64,000 nt of DNA from Oceanospirillum sanctuarii (GCF_002150805.1 NZ_MTBA01000001.1:579854-643853), one strand, 5' to 3'. Shown: positions 26,509 through 37,800, counted from the first letter of the stretch. Numbers and translations: made by a program. The notes: generated from the letters alone by a model not told the origin.

Positions 26509-28302
26509 ATGGCCGCCAGTATTATCATGGATCGTGTTAATTCAGGAACACCTGCAAAACATCTCACCCTCTTTTTTACTATTGAATTCGTTCTTCTGAT
26601 CGGCTTTATCGGTTCGCTGTTTCTCTTTAAAAGTGCATCCAGTACAGACAGCTCGGCTTCTGTACGCCAGGCACTTTATGCCAGCCATGAGTTAGCTTAT
26701 GAAGCTAATTACCTCTCGTTAATGCTGACGGATCTGCATTCTGATGAGCTCGGCGACACCCTGAGCATACGTTCCTCTTTTGAAAAGCAAGCCAAACGCC
26801 TGATGCAGGCACTGCTGGATAATGAAGGCTGGCTGACGCCACAAAATCAGGCGACCCATCTGATACGAACTGAGCGACAGCAGGTTGAAAACACACTCGT
26901 TAAGTCACTCAATGCCGGCCGGAAACTACTGGCTATCCGCCAGTCTCTCGAACAGCTAAAGTCTGATGGTCAGCAGAAGGAATTGATCGGGCTAATGCGC
27001 ACCCGCTTTAACGAACATCGTGACATACACTCCAAGCTGGCACTACAGAATCAAAGAGCCTTCAGAAACTTTATTCGCCAGCTTGAAATGTTGCATAAAG
27101 CGCAACTGGCTAAGGATGAACAAAAGAATCGTAACTTCATCAATTTTGCTATTTTGGCATCTGTCTTTTTCACCCTTTGCCAGTTAAGTCTCTGCCTGAT
27201 TTATCGCCGGCATTTTAAACACTTGGATCGGTTTCTTACCCGGATTGAAAGTAGGGTGCAAACCGGTTTTAAAGGCGAACAGGGTTCAACATTTGAGCAG
27301 CGGTTGGATGCTTTAGCGAATAATGTGCAGCAGGCACTGGATCTACAGGTCACTGAACTGCAAAAACAGCGCTGGAAGAATGAGGCGCTTGAGGCAGCGG
27401 GTGAGGCGATATTGATTGCCGATCAGAGTGGGCATATTCAGTACACTAATGCTGCATTTACCCGTATTACCGGCTATGAATCATCCATCGTACTCGGGCA
27501 AAACTGCAATATTCTGTCCAGTGGCCTGACCAGTCCGGAAACTTATAATGATCTCTGGACAGGGTTAAACCAGAATGGCTACTGGCATGGGGAGCTGATT
27601 AATCAAAGAAAAACCGGTGAGATATTCACCCAAATGACGACCATGTCAGCCCTTTATGATGAGGATGAGCATACTGGAGCGCGTAGTCATCAGGGCTATA
27701 TCGCAGTAATGCGGGATATCAGTTTACGTAAACAGTTAGAACGCGATCTGTACACTCTGGCACGACAGGATGGTTTAACAGGTCTCTTAAATCGCAAAAC
27801 AGTACTTGATGAGGCCGAAAAATTGCTGCAACGCTCGGTGCGCTATGGTGACCCGTTATCGGTTGTCGTTCTGGATATCGATCATTTTAAAGCGATCAAC
27901 GACCGCTGGGGGCATCCGACGGGAGACAAGGCAATTGTTCAGGTTGCGGATCGTTGCCGGGAAGTATTGCCATCTGATGGGTTAATCGGGCGTATTGGTG
28001 GTGAAGAGTTTCTAATGGTGCTTCCTGGGGTTAATTCCGGTAAAGCATTCAAGTTAGCTGAAGAGCTGCGTCTGTTAATTGCCTCAACAGAACTCTTAAG
28101 TGATCAACAGGAGATGATACGTCTGACCTGTAGTTTTGGTATCAGTCTGTTCAGCCGAGGCTATGTAAATGGGGCTGGTACATCAGATCTGTTATCAAAA
28201 GTGATCGCCCAAGCTGATAATGCACTTTACAGTGCCAAGCGAGAGGGAAGAAATTGCGTGCGTTTATATAGTGAGGAGGAAGCTGAAAAAGAGGTGTTTT
28301 GA
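26509..28302 (+). CDS. Membrane-bound PAS-GGDEF diguanylate cyclase
   Basis: A 597-residue sensor that should make c-di-GMP from two GTP. TM1 (~21-42) and TM2 (~212-234) bracket a helical periplasmic sensor domain of about 170 residues. A PAS domain (~290-405; GYESSIVLGQNCNILSSG) and a GGDEF domain (~420-590) follow. The active site is intact as GGEEF (497-501), and the metal-binding DIDHFKAINDRWGH is present. The inhibitory I-site RxxD is missing (LPSD at that position), so product inhibition may be weak. No clear ribosome site precedes ATG 26509; ATG at codon 7 is an alternative. It opens a three-gene signalling cluster. Confidence 0.9.
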   Translation: MAASIIMDRVNSGTPAKHLTLFFTIEFVLLIGFIGSLFLFKSASSTDSSASVRQALYASHELAYEANYLSLMLTDLHSDELGDTLSIRSSFEKQAKRLMQALLDNEGWLTPQNQATHLIRTERQQVENTLVKSLNAGRKLLAIRQSLEQLKSDGQQKELIGLMRTRFNEHRDIHSKLALQNQRAFRNFIRQLEMLHKAQLAKDEQKNRNFINFAILASVFFTLCQLSLCLIYRRHFKHLDRFLTRIESRVQTGFKGEQGSTFEQRLDALANNVQQALDLQVTELQKQRWKNEALEAAGEAILIADQSGHIQYTNAAFTRITGYESSIVLGQNCNILSSGLTSPETYNDLWTGLNQNGYWHGELINQRKTGEIFTQMTTMSALYDEDEHTGARSHQGYIAVMRDISLRKQLERDLYTLARQDGLTGLLNRKTVLDEAEKLLQRSVRYGDPLSVVVLDIDHFKAINDRWGHPTGDKAIVQVADRCREVLPSDGLIGRIGGEEFLMVLPGVNSGKAFKLAEELRLLIASTELLSDQQEMIRLTCSFGISLFSRGYVNGAGTSDLLSKVIAQADNALYSAKREGRNCVRLYSEEEAEKEVF

Positions 28303-28536
28303 TGACAAATCGATGCTGCTTTTGTAAAGAATTGTAATTTTGTATTAAATGATATTTCGGTTATGCATATTTATTTTATTCATATTCTTTCCTAATACCC
28401 TGATTTTTATTGGTGTTTTGCCTCATATCAAATCACAAGCTCATTTTTTTTGATGCCCATCATTTTTCAAAGGTCATTCCTTAGTCCTTAAGACATCTTT
28501 TCATCTATTTGAACTGGTGATAGATTGCGCGCGCCT

Positions 28537-28557
28537 CAGCCTATAAGGCTGTTTTTT
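28537..28557 (+). terminator. Short intrinsic terminator ahead of the GGDEF-EAL gene
   Basis: CAGCCT (28537-28542) and AGGCTG (28546-28551) form a 6-bp stem with an ATA loop, directly followed by T6. It lies 235 bases after the diguanylate cyclase stop and 34 bases before the next start, so it is either a distant terminator or a leader attenuator. Confidence 0.55.
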
Positions 28558-28590
28558 GTTTGTTGCCAATATATCCGATGGAGTATCAAA

Positions 28591-30657
28591 TTGGACCGTT
28601 ATGGAATGTCTGCTGACGTCTTGCACTCACTGGAAGGTGTTTCGCAAGGGATGGAACTGATTGATATGGCGTTTGCTCATATCGCTCTGGATCAGCAGTT
28701 AACGGTAATTACATGTAATGCCCATCTGAAACAGATGGCAGACCAATATCATCTTTCCTCCAAAGAGATTTTTTCCTGGCTTAAAGGCAGTCATTACCAG
28801 AGTCATGAAGAGATTCTCCACCAACTGGCAAGTGATTCAGCAATCACAGCTGAAAGTCGTGGACATGCGCCTGATGGTAAATCATTCCATTTCCAATGGT
28901 CTCTGAAGCTGCTTTCAGACTCAACAGCACTGTGTTTTATCCGGGATATTCGCTGGCGTCAGAAATACCAGGATCAATGGACTCTTTTTGAGCGCATTTT
29001 TAATTCCGGCCGCGCTTCTGTTGTTGTAACCGATGCCAGCAACCGTATCGTGCTGGCTAATAAGCGTTTTGAAGAGATTTCAGGCTATTCATCTGCCGAA
29101 GTAATGGGCTTTGATCCGGGTTTCTTCAGTTCTGGCCGTCAGGACAAGGCTTTCTATCGCGATCTCTGGAACAGTCTGATCAATGATGGTTACTGGTCGG
29201 GGCTTATCTGGAACCGCCGTAAAGACGGCCGTGAATATCCGGAACAAAAAACTATTTATACGGTGCAGAATGAAACAGGGCAGGTGACTCACTATTTCTC
29301 ATCGGGAGAAGTCGTCCTGCACAATGATGCGCCAACCCTTCTGAGCTCCCTAACGCCAGGGCAGAGCAACAGTATCATGGGCCAGCAGGGCCTAATTGAG
29401 CAGCTGAACCGTAAACAGCGGGATCAACAACTGCCGATCTCTATTTTCTATATTGGTATCGACAATATGGGTCGCCTGAATCGTCACGGCGGTATGGCCC
29501 TTGGTGATCATATTATTCGCGTAACCTTACAGCGCCTGACCGATACCTTTTTGCCTGAAGGTCTTGTTGCCCGATCTGTAGGCGATGAGTTTATTATCGC
29601 AGCTCCGCACATCACCTCTCCGTCACAGGCGGAGTCGATTGCCCAGAGCTTACTTAGCACTCTACAGAGCAGTATCGAATACCAGTCTATCGAGTGGCGC
29701 TCAACGGTGAGCATTGGTGTGACCTTGCTCGAGTCCAGTCATCGCCCCCGTGAAGCAATCGAACAGGCACATATCGCCATGCACCACGCTAAAGAGCAGG
29801 GCGGAAACAGCAGTCACTTTTTTGATTCAAAACTGCAGCAAATCGCCAAAGAAGGCGTATTGCTTGAGCAGGCTCTGCATCTGGCCATGGATCGGGGTGA
29901 GTTTTCCCTCAATTATCAGCCTATTGTCGATACCGAAACCGGTGCACTTGTTGGAGCGGAAGCGCTGTTGCGCTGGCATTCGGAGCAGTTTGGTTTTGTT
30001 GCACCGGATCGGTTTATTCCTATTGCCGAACACACTGGGCTAATCCATGAATTGGGTCGCTGGGTAGTGACCGAGGTTTGCCAGCAGATCAACCGCTGGG
30101 GGGATGCTTTTAAAGGCAGTATCGCTGTTAACTTGTCTGCCCATCAGCTTCAGTACGCCGGTTTAGCTGAACAATTAATGGCTATTCTGGATCACCATCA
30201 GGTTCCGGTTGAGCGCGTAGCCCTTGAGATTACAGAAACCGCCATGATTCAGGATGCAAACTCCGCAGTCTCTGTGGTGGCGGATCTGAAAGAAGCGGGC
30301 TTTATGCTTTCAATCGATGATTTTGGCACCGGATATTCCAGCCTGAGTTATTTGACCCGTTTTCGGCTGGATAAGCTGAAAGTTGATCGTTGCTTTGTGC
30401 AAAAAATGACAGAGCAACCCCAGGAACGCCTGGTAACCAAAGCCATTATTCAACTGGCTAAAAGTTTAGGGATGAGCATAGTCGCAGAAGGCGTCGAAAC
30501 AGACGCACAACGTGCTGCACTTTCCGCATTGGAATGCGATTACCTGCAGGGGTATCTGATCAGTAAACCCCTGCCAGCTTATGAATTTAGTTTTTTCATT
30601 AAAAGTCTTGCAGTAGCCGACGGCAAAGAGCGCCCCAATCTTTGTGCTGAAGCCTGA
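28591..30657 (+). CDS. PAS-GGDEF-EAL protein, probable c-di-GMP phosphodiesterase
   Basis: A 688-residue cytoplasmic protein with two PAS-like domains (~1-130 and ~140-260), GGDEF (~270-420) and EAL (~430-675). The GGDEF motif is degenerate (VGDEF, residues 330-334), arguing against cyclase activity. The EAL domain keeps its catalytic set: E457 in [42 protein letters not shown] and QGYLISKPL. It should therefore hydrolyse c-di-GMP, perhaps with GTP sensing by the GGDEF part. TTG 28591 has GGAG seven bases upstream; the reading frame's earlier start at 28525 lies before a terminator hairpin and is rejected. ATG 28606 is also possible. Confidence 0.9.
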   Translation: MDRYGMSADVLHSLEGVSQGMELIDMAFAHIALDQQLTVITCNAHLKQMADQYHLSSKEIFSWLKGSHYQSHEEILHQLASDSAITAESRGHAPDGKSFHFQWSLKLLSDSTALCFIRDIRWRQKYQDQWTLFERIFNSGRASVVVTDASNRIVLANKRFEEISGYSSAEVMGFDPGFFSSGRQDKAFYRDLWNSLINDGYWSGLIWNRRKDGREYPEQKTIYTVQNETGQVTHYFSSGEVVLHNDAPTLLSSLTPGQSNSIMGQQGLIEQLNRKQRDQQLPISIFYIGIDNMGRLNRHGGMALGDHIIRVTLQRLTDTFLPEGLVARSVGDEFIIAAPHITSPSQAESIAQSLLSTLQSSIEYQSIEWRSTVSIGVTLLESSHRPREAIEQAHIAMHHAKEQGGNSSHFFDSKLQQIAKEGVLLEQALHLAMDRGEFSLNYQPIVDTETGALVGAEALLRWHSEQFGFVAPDRFIPIAEHTGLIHELGRWVVTEVCQQINRWGDAFKGSIAVNLSAHQLQYAGLAEQLMAILDHHQVPVERVALEITETAMIQDANSAVSVVADLKEAGFMLSIDDFGTGYSSLSYLTRFRLDKLKVDRCFVQKMTEQPQERLVTKAIIQLAKSLGMSIVAEGVETDAQRAALSALECDYLQGYLISKPLPAYEFSFFIKSLAVADGKERPNLCAEA

Positions 30658-30686
30658 TTATCAAACCTTTGAGGATTGAAAAACGA

Positions 30687-32261
30687 ATGTCGCATCCTTC
30701 TGTAACACAGCGGGCAATACCGGTTGATCCCAACCGTTGCATCATTTCTACGACCGACAAGAATGGCAATATTAAAGCCTGTAACGATTATTTCATTACC
30801 TTGTCCGGCTACTCTGAAGCTGAACTTATCGGGGCACCCCACAACATTATCCGCCACCCGGATATGCCAAAAGAGGCCTTCTCAGATCTCTGGAAGCGTG
30901 TATCTAAGGGGGGGAACTGGATCGGCCTGGTGAAAAACCGAACTGCATCAGGTGACCACTATTGGGTTGATGCTTTTGTAACACCGATCTTTGATGGTGC
31001 TGAGATCACAGGCTATCAGTCTGTTCGTCACTGTCCGGATCAGCCAGATATTGAACGTGCAGAAGCGCTATACAGTTCAGTAAAAAATAGCCAAAAACCA
31101 ATATCTCATTGGTTTAAAAGTAAAAGCCGGACTCTGATTACCCTGTTTCAGGGATTGATCTCGGTTCTGCCACTGTTGGCTTTCGCGCTATGGATGACAG
31201 ATGTTTCGTTAAACAACAGCGCTTTAATTATGGCGATTGCGGCAATGGGTATAACGATTGCGGCGATTCAGCAGTCTGCACAGTACCGCCGTTTGGCGGA
31301 TAAAAGCCGTAAGATTTACTCTGACCCGTTAGCTCAGCAGGTCTACAGTAACTGTCACGATGAAGTGGGCGAGGTTGATATCGCCCTGCATTATCTGGAT
31401 CGAACCATGAAAACCGTGGTGAATCGACTGGATAACGCCTCCGGCCATTTCCATCATCATATTGAAGCGGTTTCAGACCAGGTAACAGAGGTCAGTCAGC
31501 AAGCTGAGCAGCAGTTAGACGAGTTGTCTCAGGCTGCAACTGTAATGGAACAAGTGACCGTTGCCACAGAAGAAGTTGCCCGTAACTGCGACGCGGCAGC
31601 TGAAGTATCCCGCAAAACCGATGAGATCAGTCATGCAGGACAAGAGATCGTAGAGCGCAGCGAGCGGGCTATCCAGACTTTGTGTGACTCGGTTCGTAGC
31701 TCTACCAGTCAGCTGGAAGCCCTGCAGGAACAAAGTGAAAATATCGATCAGATTCTTGATGTTATCAGCGGTATAGCCGAACAGACCAACCTGTTAGCAC
31801 TGAATGCTGCAATTGAGGCAGCAAGAGCTGGTGAAGCAGGGCGCGGCTTTGCAGTCGTTGCCGATGAAGTTCGTAACCTTGCTCATCGTTCTCAGCAATC
31901 GACTCTGGATATCCAGACAATACTGTCACAATTCCGCGACCAGACACGGGAAGTGGTTGGCCGAATGCAAAGCTCAGAATCCCTGGCGATTTCAACCGTA
32001 GAAGAGATTAAACAGGCGGAAGAGGTGCTGGCGGAGCTACAGACCATCATTGGTCAGCTAGGTCAGATGAATATTCAGATCGCCTCTGCGGCTGAGGAAC
32101 AGTCAGCTGCGGCAAACGAGATGAAAGAGCGAATCTCGGCGATCCATCACTCCGCACAGACAACTGCCGCCGCTGGTCGGGCAACTCGTCAGTCAAGTCT
32201 GCATTTGGTGGCTGAGGCTAATGATCTGTCCAGCCTTATTCAGCGCTTTGGACAGAGTTGA
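30687..32261 (+). CDS. Aer-like PAS-containing methyl-accepting chemotaxis protein
   Basis: A 524-residue chemoreceptor of the Aer type. The N-terminal cytoplasmic PAS (~15-118) contains the Aer-specific NIIRHPDMP (53-61). Two closely spaced membrane helices (~153-171 and ~178-195) leave no periplasmic sensor. The C-terminal signalling domain has the conserved hairpin tip [19 protein letters not shown]. It likely senses redox or oxygen through a PAS-bound cofactor and signals to CheA/CheW, whose genes are not in this window. It follows the GGDEF-EAL gene by 29 bases, suggesting co-transcription. ATG 30687 is preferred over TTG 30669. Confidence 0.92.
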   Translation: MSHPSVTQRAIPVDPNRCIISTTDKNGNIKACNDYFITLSGYSEAELIGAPHNIIRHPDMPKEAFSDLWKRVSKGGNWIGLVKNRTASGDHYWVDAFVTPIFDGAEITGYQSVRHCPDQPDIERAEALYSSVKNSQKPISHWFKSKSRTLITLFQGLISVLPLLAFALWMTDVSLNNSALIMAIAAMGITIAAIQQSAQYRRLADKSRKIYSDPLAQQVYSNCHDEVGEVDIALHYLDRTMKTVVNRLDNASGHFHHHIEAVSDQVTEVSQQAEQQLDELSQAATVMEQVTVATEEVARNCDAAAEVSRKTDEISHAGQEIVERSERAIQTLCDSVRSSTSQLEALQEQSENIDQILDVISGIAEQTNLLALNAAIEAARAGEAGRGFAVVADEVRNLAHRSQQSTLDIQTILSQFRDQTREVVGRMQSSESLAISTVEEIKQAEEVLAELQTIIGQLGQMNIQIASAAEEQSAAANEMKERISAIHHSAQTTAAAGRATRQSSLHLVAEANDLSSLIQRFGQS

Positions 32262-32305
32262 TCAATGACATTTGTCGTCTGATTCAGACAGAACGCTTAT
32301 CGCGG

Positions 32306-32331
32306 AAGGGAGCCAACAGGCTCCCTTTTTC
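32306..32331 (+). terminator. Terminator of the signalling cluster
   Basis: AAGGGAGCC and GGCTCCCTT pair around AACA and are followed by T5, 45 bases after the chemoreceptor stop. Confidence 0.88.
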
Positions 32332-32491
32332 GTCTCTTTTGCTTTTCTGATTTAGTCAGTGCTGTAAAAGATAAATAGCTTTGTATCGGGACAAAAGAGG
32401 TCAGATGCATTATGTTTCAGATAGGGCTTAACGAAAGATAAAAAGAACAAATACTCGAAAGAACAGTACGTTAAAAACGGAGGGAATCGAC

Positions 32492-32869
32492 ATGTCAGCA
32501 TTTGGCCAAAGAGGTGATCAAGCCTCAAGCCCAACGCAAAAGCGCTATCTGATCGCTGTTTTATTCGCCGTATCAGCTTTGTTTCTAGGTGGCTGTTTTT
32601 ATAATGACGATACACCGCCGATCAGTGCGACCGGTAAGCAGATGTACACCGATTATTGTGCCGGATGTCATAAGGCCAATGGTTTAGGCAAGTTTGTGAT
32701 GGGAATTCCGGCGACCTTCTCCCATCAGCTTTCCCGGGAGGAAGTGATTAAACTGATTCGTAAGGGTGATCCAAGGTACCCACGTATGCCGACCTTCCCA
32801 CAGATTCGCTTCAGCCAAGCTGATAAAATTGCTCAGTATCTTTCACAGTTGGAGCAAGAGCAGCCTTAA
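32492..32869 (+). CDS. Lipoprotein c-type cytochrome
   Basis: A 125-residue monohaem class I cytochrome c. The signal segment (~19-34) ends in lipobox FLGGC (Cys35), so it is probably anchored by lipid on the periplasmic side. The haem site is CAGCH (C56, C59, H60), and Met in YPRMPTF is the likely sixth ligand. It should carry electrons in the periplasm; the partner is not indicated by neighbours. A strong ribosome site (GGAGG) precedes ATG 32492. Confidence 0.92.
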   Translation: MSAFGQRGDQASSPTQKRYLIAVLFAVSALFLGGCFYNDDTPPISATGKQMYTDYCAGCHKANGLGKFVMGIPATFSHQLSREEVIKLIRKGDPRYPRMPTFPQIRFSQADKIAQYLSQLEQEQP

Positions 32870-33004
32870 AAACGTATTACCGGCTTGGGTTTACGTTTCA
32901 CTGCCTGATGCTGATACAATATTATGCAGCCCCGACTTCCTATACTGGGTGTTTACGAAGTCTGTTCGGAACCACCTATCAATAATAAAGGTTATTTACT
33001 TTCA

Positions 33005-33478
33005 ATGAGTTATATCGACTTAGCTGACTACTCAAAACGCTGGATTTTTAAACACAAAGACCTGCCTGTTTCAGAGCAGGATCTGGCGGCTATTAAGCCG
33101 ATGACACCAGAGCGCTCGCTGCAACTCTGGCAGTCACAAATCAGCGCCCACAGCAGCGATCATAGCTTTTTTCAGAAAGATGACTGGGCAGGTAACAGCA
33201 AGAGCTGGCTTGAAACCGAGAACTGGCAGAATGCCTGGGACAGTAACAGCAATGACCTGCCGGAATTGATGCAGCAACACTTCGATTGGGAAGCAAACAC
33301 CACCGTTTATGTTTGCTATGACAGTGAAAACGTTATTGAAACCAGCTGGGTAGTATTCTGCCGCGCCTGGAAGAATTTTCTCTTCCTTGATGATGGTACC
33401 CTTCTCATCGGCAAAAAACGCAAACAGGTTGCCCAGTTCTTCGATAACGGTGAAATGCGAATCGGTTTGCGCCCCTAG
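33005..33478 (+). CDS. DUF2947 family protein
   Basis: A 157-residue cytoplasmic protein that I recognise as DUF2947 from YSKRWIFKHKDLPVSEQDL, HFDWEANTTVYVCYD and WKNFLFLDDGTLLIGKKRK. It is Trp-rich and has no membrane segment; function is unknown. The longer frame from 32924 begins in unsupported sequence, whereas ATG 33005 gives the family N-terminus (MSYIDL). AAAGG lies 13 bases upstream, a little far. Confidence 0.82.
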   Translation: MSYIDLADYSKRWIFKHKDLPVSEQDLAAIKPMTPERSLQLWQSQISAHSSDHSFFQKDDWAGNSKSWLETENWQNAWDSNSNDLPELMQQHFDWEANTTVYVCYDSENVIETSWVVFCRAWKNFLFLDDGTLLIGKKRKQVAQFFDNGEMRIGLRP

Positions 33479-33512
33479 CTCGACGTAACATACACCTTAT
33501 TCCGTTCATACC

Positions 33513-33543
33513 GATCAGGCTATCCGGCCTGATCTTTTATTTC
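33513..33543 (+). terminator. Terminator between DUF2947 gene and sbcD
   Basis: GATCAGGC pairs perfectly with GCCTGATC around TATCCG and is followed by TTTTATTT. Confidence 0.88.
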
Positions 33544-33576
33544 TGCTTCCGGTTTCCGAAATTTCAGGGATGTTCT

Positions 33577-34845
33577 ATGAAGATTCTGCACACATCAGAC
33601 TGGCATCTGGGCCAGCTTTTCTATGGTAAAAGCAGGGAACAGGAGCAGGCATCTTTTCTGCGCTGGCTGGTGGAACAAGTCAGATTGCATCAGATCGATG
33701 CCGTGCTAGTGGTAGGCGACATCTTTGATACCGGCACACCACCCAGTTATGCGCGGGCGCTTTATAACCAGTTTATTGTCCGGTTGCATCAGGAATGTCC
33801 TACTTGCCAGCTCGTTCTGTTAGCCGGTAATCATGATTCCGTTGCTGTTCTGAATGAGTCAAAAGGCTTGCTGAATGCTCTGAACACACAGGTTATAGCT
33901 GGTGCCGACCCTGAATCCCTTGATGACGGTACGGATGACCTTGCCAGTGAACATCTCCGAGATGTACTGATTGCTCTGACTGATGCCAAACAAAAACCAG
34001 CAGCTGTACTTTGTGCGATCCCATTTTTGCGTCCCAGTGATCTGATGCGAAGTCGTTCAGATCAATCGGCCGAACAGCGCCAACAGCAGCTAACCCAGCA
34101 GATTCAGGGCTATTATCGGCAACTGTTCGACCTTGCTAACAAACACTATCCGGAGCTGCCGGTCGTGATGACAGGCCACCTGACGACTGTTGGTGCCTCC
34201 ACCTCAGAATCGGTAAAAGATATTTATATTGGCACCCTGGATGCGTTTCCCGCCAATGCTTTTCCTCCTGCGGACTATATCGCCCTGGGGCATATTCATC
34301 GGCCGCAAAAAGTCGCTAAAACCGAGCATATCCGCTATTGCGGTTCACCAATGGCGCTTAGCTTTGATGAGCTTGGAAGAGAGAAAGAGGTACTGATCGT
34401 TGAACTGCAGCCGGAACTTGGTTTTGTTAAGGCTGAAAGCCTGACGGTTCCGGTCTTTCAACCGCTGATACGGTTAAGTGGCAGCCTGTCCGATATCGAA
34501 ACCCAACTATCAGATCTGAGTGATGAAACCGCTAAGCTAGCCAGTGGCCAGACCCTCTGGGTGGAAATCAATGTGCAGACGGAAGATTATCTGGCGGATC
34601 TGCAGCCAAGAATCGAAGCCTTGATCGGCGAACAACCGGTTGAAGTCCTTCGGATTCGCAGAGAGAACAGAGCACGATCGACCCTTGCTGACCATAAACC
34701 CTCCGTTCAGCTGGATGAGCTGACACCAGAGGAAGTATTCCTGAAGCGCCTAAGCCAGGAAGAGCTGGATGAAGATCGCCGCAGCGCCCTGATCGACTGT
34801 TTTCAACAGATTCAGTCTGGTATGCAGGAGGAGAGTGCACAATGA
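33577..34845 (+). CDS. sbcD: Exonuclease SbcCD, nuclease subunit
   Basis: A 422-residue Mre11-type nuclease subunit. With SbcC it cleaves hairpins and processes blocked double-strand ends. All phosphoesterase motifs are present in order: TSDWHLG, VVGDIFDTG, LAGNHDS, TGH and GHIHRPQ. The C-terminal capping domain follows (~290-420). AGGGA lies six bases before ATG 33577. The stop overlaps the sbcC start in ATGA, so the two are translated together. Confidence 0.96.
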   Translation: MKILHTSDWHLGQLFYGKSREQEQASFLRWLVEQVRLHQIDAVLVVGDIFDTGTPPSYARALYNQFIVRLHQECPTCQLVLLAGNHDSVAVLNESKGLLNALNTQVIAGADPESLDDGTDDLASEHLRDVLIALTDAKQKPAAVLCAIPFLRPSDLMRSRSDQSAEQRQQQLTQQIQGYYRQLFDLANKHYPELPVVMTGHLTTVGASTSESVKDIYIGTLDAFPANAFPPADYIALGHIHRPQKVAKTEHIRYCGSPMALSFDELGREKEVLIVELQPELGFVKAESLTVPVFQPLIRLSGSLSDIETQLSDLSDETAKLASGQTLWVEINVQTEDYLADLQPRIEALIGEQPVEVLRIRRENRARSTLADHKPSVQLDELTPEEVFLKRLSQEELDEDRRSALIDCFQQIQSGMQEESAQ

Positions 34846-37800
34846 AAATTCTCTCCGTTCGCCTTAAAAACCTTAATGCCCTGAAAGGAGAGTGGAAGAT
34901 CGATTTCACTCAACAACCTTTCGACGGCAGTAGTCTGTTCGCCATCGTAGGTGCCACGGGAGCCGGTAAAACAACGCTGCTGGATGCGATCTGTCTGGCG
35001 CTTTATCACGAAACACCCCGCCTTCAGGTCTCCGGTTCCGACAATCAGCTGATGACCCATCACACCCAGGACTGTCTTGCTGAAGTGGAGTTTGCCGTTA
35101 ATGGTGCTGTTTATCGCGCCTTTTGGGCTCAACGTAAAGCCGCAAAGACACTGCGATTACAGGCTCCAACGGTTGAGCTGGCTGATAGCGAAGGCAAAAT
35201 TCTGGCCAGTAAGATCACGGACAAAAACCGTCTGATCGAAGAGATAACAGGTCTCGATTTCAATCGTTTCACTAAATCGATGCTGCTGTCTCAGGGGCAG
35301 TTTGCCGCCTTCCTGAATGCCAGTGACAGTGAAAGAGCGGGGCTGCTCGAAAAGCTGACCGGTACTGAGATCTACGGCCAAATTTCTGAACGTATCTACC
35401 TGCGCCATAAAGAAGAGCAGGATGCCGTTACTCAGCTCAAATACCGTCTTGAAGGGGTAGAGTTACTGACACCGGATCAGATTGCAGAATACGAAGCTGC
35501 TCTGAAGCAAAAAGAAGCAGAACTTAAGTCTGTAACGCCGCTTCAGAAACGCTTACAGACTGAGCTGGATGCCTTTAAGCAGCTGGATGTGCTCTGGCAA
35601 AAGAATGAGCAGGCCGAATTCACTCTGAAAGCTGCTCAGGCTGCCTTTAAGGAGCATAAAGACGTTCTAAGTGCGCTTGAGAAAGCTGGCCCTGCCCAGA
35701 AAATTCAGCCTCATTTCCAGAAAATGAAAGAGCTGGAGCAGAATAAAGCGACTGCTGAAGAGCAGAAAACGCAACTGGAGCAGGCCCATCAGCTTCAGGA
35801 GGGAGAGCGCCAGAAAGCCGAGCATCGCTTTAATACTGCCGAGACTGCATTAAAAGCCGATAAAGCACACAAAGCAGAAGCTGAAAAGCGGCTAAATGAA
35901 GAGCTGGCCCCGCTGGATGAAGAAATTCGTCGACTGGAATCTCAGGTTAAAGAGCAACAACGACTCTTGGAGCCAGAGGATAAACAGCGCCTTGCTTTGG
36001 AATCTCAGAAACAGCAACTGGCAGCAGATTTAAACCAGCAACAGGGCTATCTGCAGCAAAACCGCCAATGGCTTGAAAATAACGCTTATTGCGCGCCTCT
36101 GGCCGAGCAACTGCCCGCACTGGCTGAACAATTTAAACGCCGTTTCGAACTCTATCAGGAACATCAGCAGCATACAGAACTGCATAAGTCTGTTGCACAG
36201 CAACTACAACAGATTCAGCAGCAGCTGGAGCCACTTGAGCAACAGACAAAAGGCTTTGAAGCTGACCGAAATGCACTTCGCCAGCAGCTGGAACCGCTTG
36301 AACAGCAACTCTCGAAGCATCCCCTTCATAATGATGATCAGACCCGTTCGATTCTGAATGAGCTTTATCAGCTATCAGAACCTGCTCAGCAATTGGTTTA
36401 TCTTCAGCAGGAATCCCTTAAGCTAAGAGAGCAGTTGCAACAGCAGCAAAAAGATTCAGGCCAATACAGTCAGCAAGCAGCGTCGCTTGAGAAAGAAAGG
36501 GCAGCACTGCGGGAAGAGTATAAGAAACTCAGTTCTCACCTTCAGGACCTGGAGCGTCTGCTGGAACGGGAACGTCAGATCAGCGCATTGCAGGATGCCA
36601 GAAACCGACTGCAACCCGATGAAGCCTGTCCTTTGTGTGGTTCCCATGAACATCCCGGGATTCATGAGTATCAGGGGATTGTGCTAAGTGAAACTGAATC
36701 CCGCGTTCAACAGATGCGTACCCAGCTTGAGCAGACCCGTAAGCAAGGAGAGCAGTTTACAAACCAGATTGATCAGCTAAAGGTGCGTATCGAGTCTCTG
36801 ACTCAGGAGCAGCAACAGAAGCAGCAAAGCCTGCAACAAGCTGAAACCGGATGGCAACAGACTTCTGTTCAGCTTGGCGGCATTATTAGCCGCTTAAAGG
36901 AACTGCTTAATAATCAAAGCGTTGGTGATCTGAGTCCAACTTTGGAAGCTGTCATCCATTGTTATGATCAGATATCGGGACTGTCCAATATTCAGCCTGA
37001 CTTTTCATTGGCAGCGAGCCAGACACTTAAAAATTCGACACAAATCCTTCAGTCCGCAAGCAACGAACGTGACGGATTAAAACAGCAGATCTGGAAGCTG
37101 CAACAGCAGATACAGCAGCGTGAGGCGGGTTATCAGGATTCATTAACCAAAATTCATGCGTTACAGAAGCAAGTTGAACGCTTCAGCAGCCAGCTGGATC
37201 AGGCTCAAACAGCCTCTGATAAGTTTGTGCAGCAGATCGGACTAATTGAACAAGGCTTGTCGCAGAGTCTGAATCAGCTTGGATTTGAGACGGCTTTACC
37301 TGAGTTGTTATCCGGTTCAGAGCAACAGGATCAGCTGATTATCCAGCTTCGCCAGCAGGTTACCGAATGGCAACAGGCCTCTGAGAATCAACGCCAGGGA
37401 GAGCAGAAGCTTCGGGAACTGCAGCTGCAACTGAATAATCTGCATGCGCAAATCGCTGAACAGGGTGATCGTTGTCAGCAGATCAGCTCCCAACTCGATG
37501 TTCTTAAAAAGAGTTGGCAAGAGCTGAAAGAGGAACGTCATCTGGCTTTTGGTAGTGCGACCCTTGAGGAAGAACGCATCCGCCTTCAGGCACAGCTGGA
37601 GCAGTCTGAGAAACACCTGGAGCAGATGCGGGTTCAGTTTGCTCAGCATAAAGAGAAGGCCGATGAGCTAAAGGCTCGACATAGTCAGCAGGTGTCTTAC
37701 TGTAGAGATGCTGAAGAAAAACTCAGAGTTGCAGAGGAAAACTGGCAAGCAACACTGGAAGCGAGCCCATTCAAGACCCAGAAAGCCTTTGAGCAGGCAC

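Noticed and set aside
28303-28590. Possible c-di-GMP riboswitch ahead of the GGDEF-EAL gene
   Set aside because: The region is A/T-rich and I found none of the conserved GEMM core segments; only the short terminator-like hairpin is supported.
36073-36357. 94-codon plus-strand frame inside sbcC
   Set aside because: Out-of-frame shadow of the Gln-rich coiled-coil coding region.
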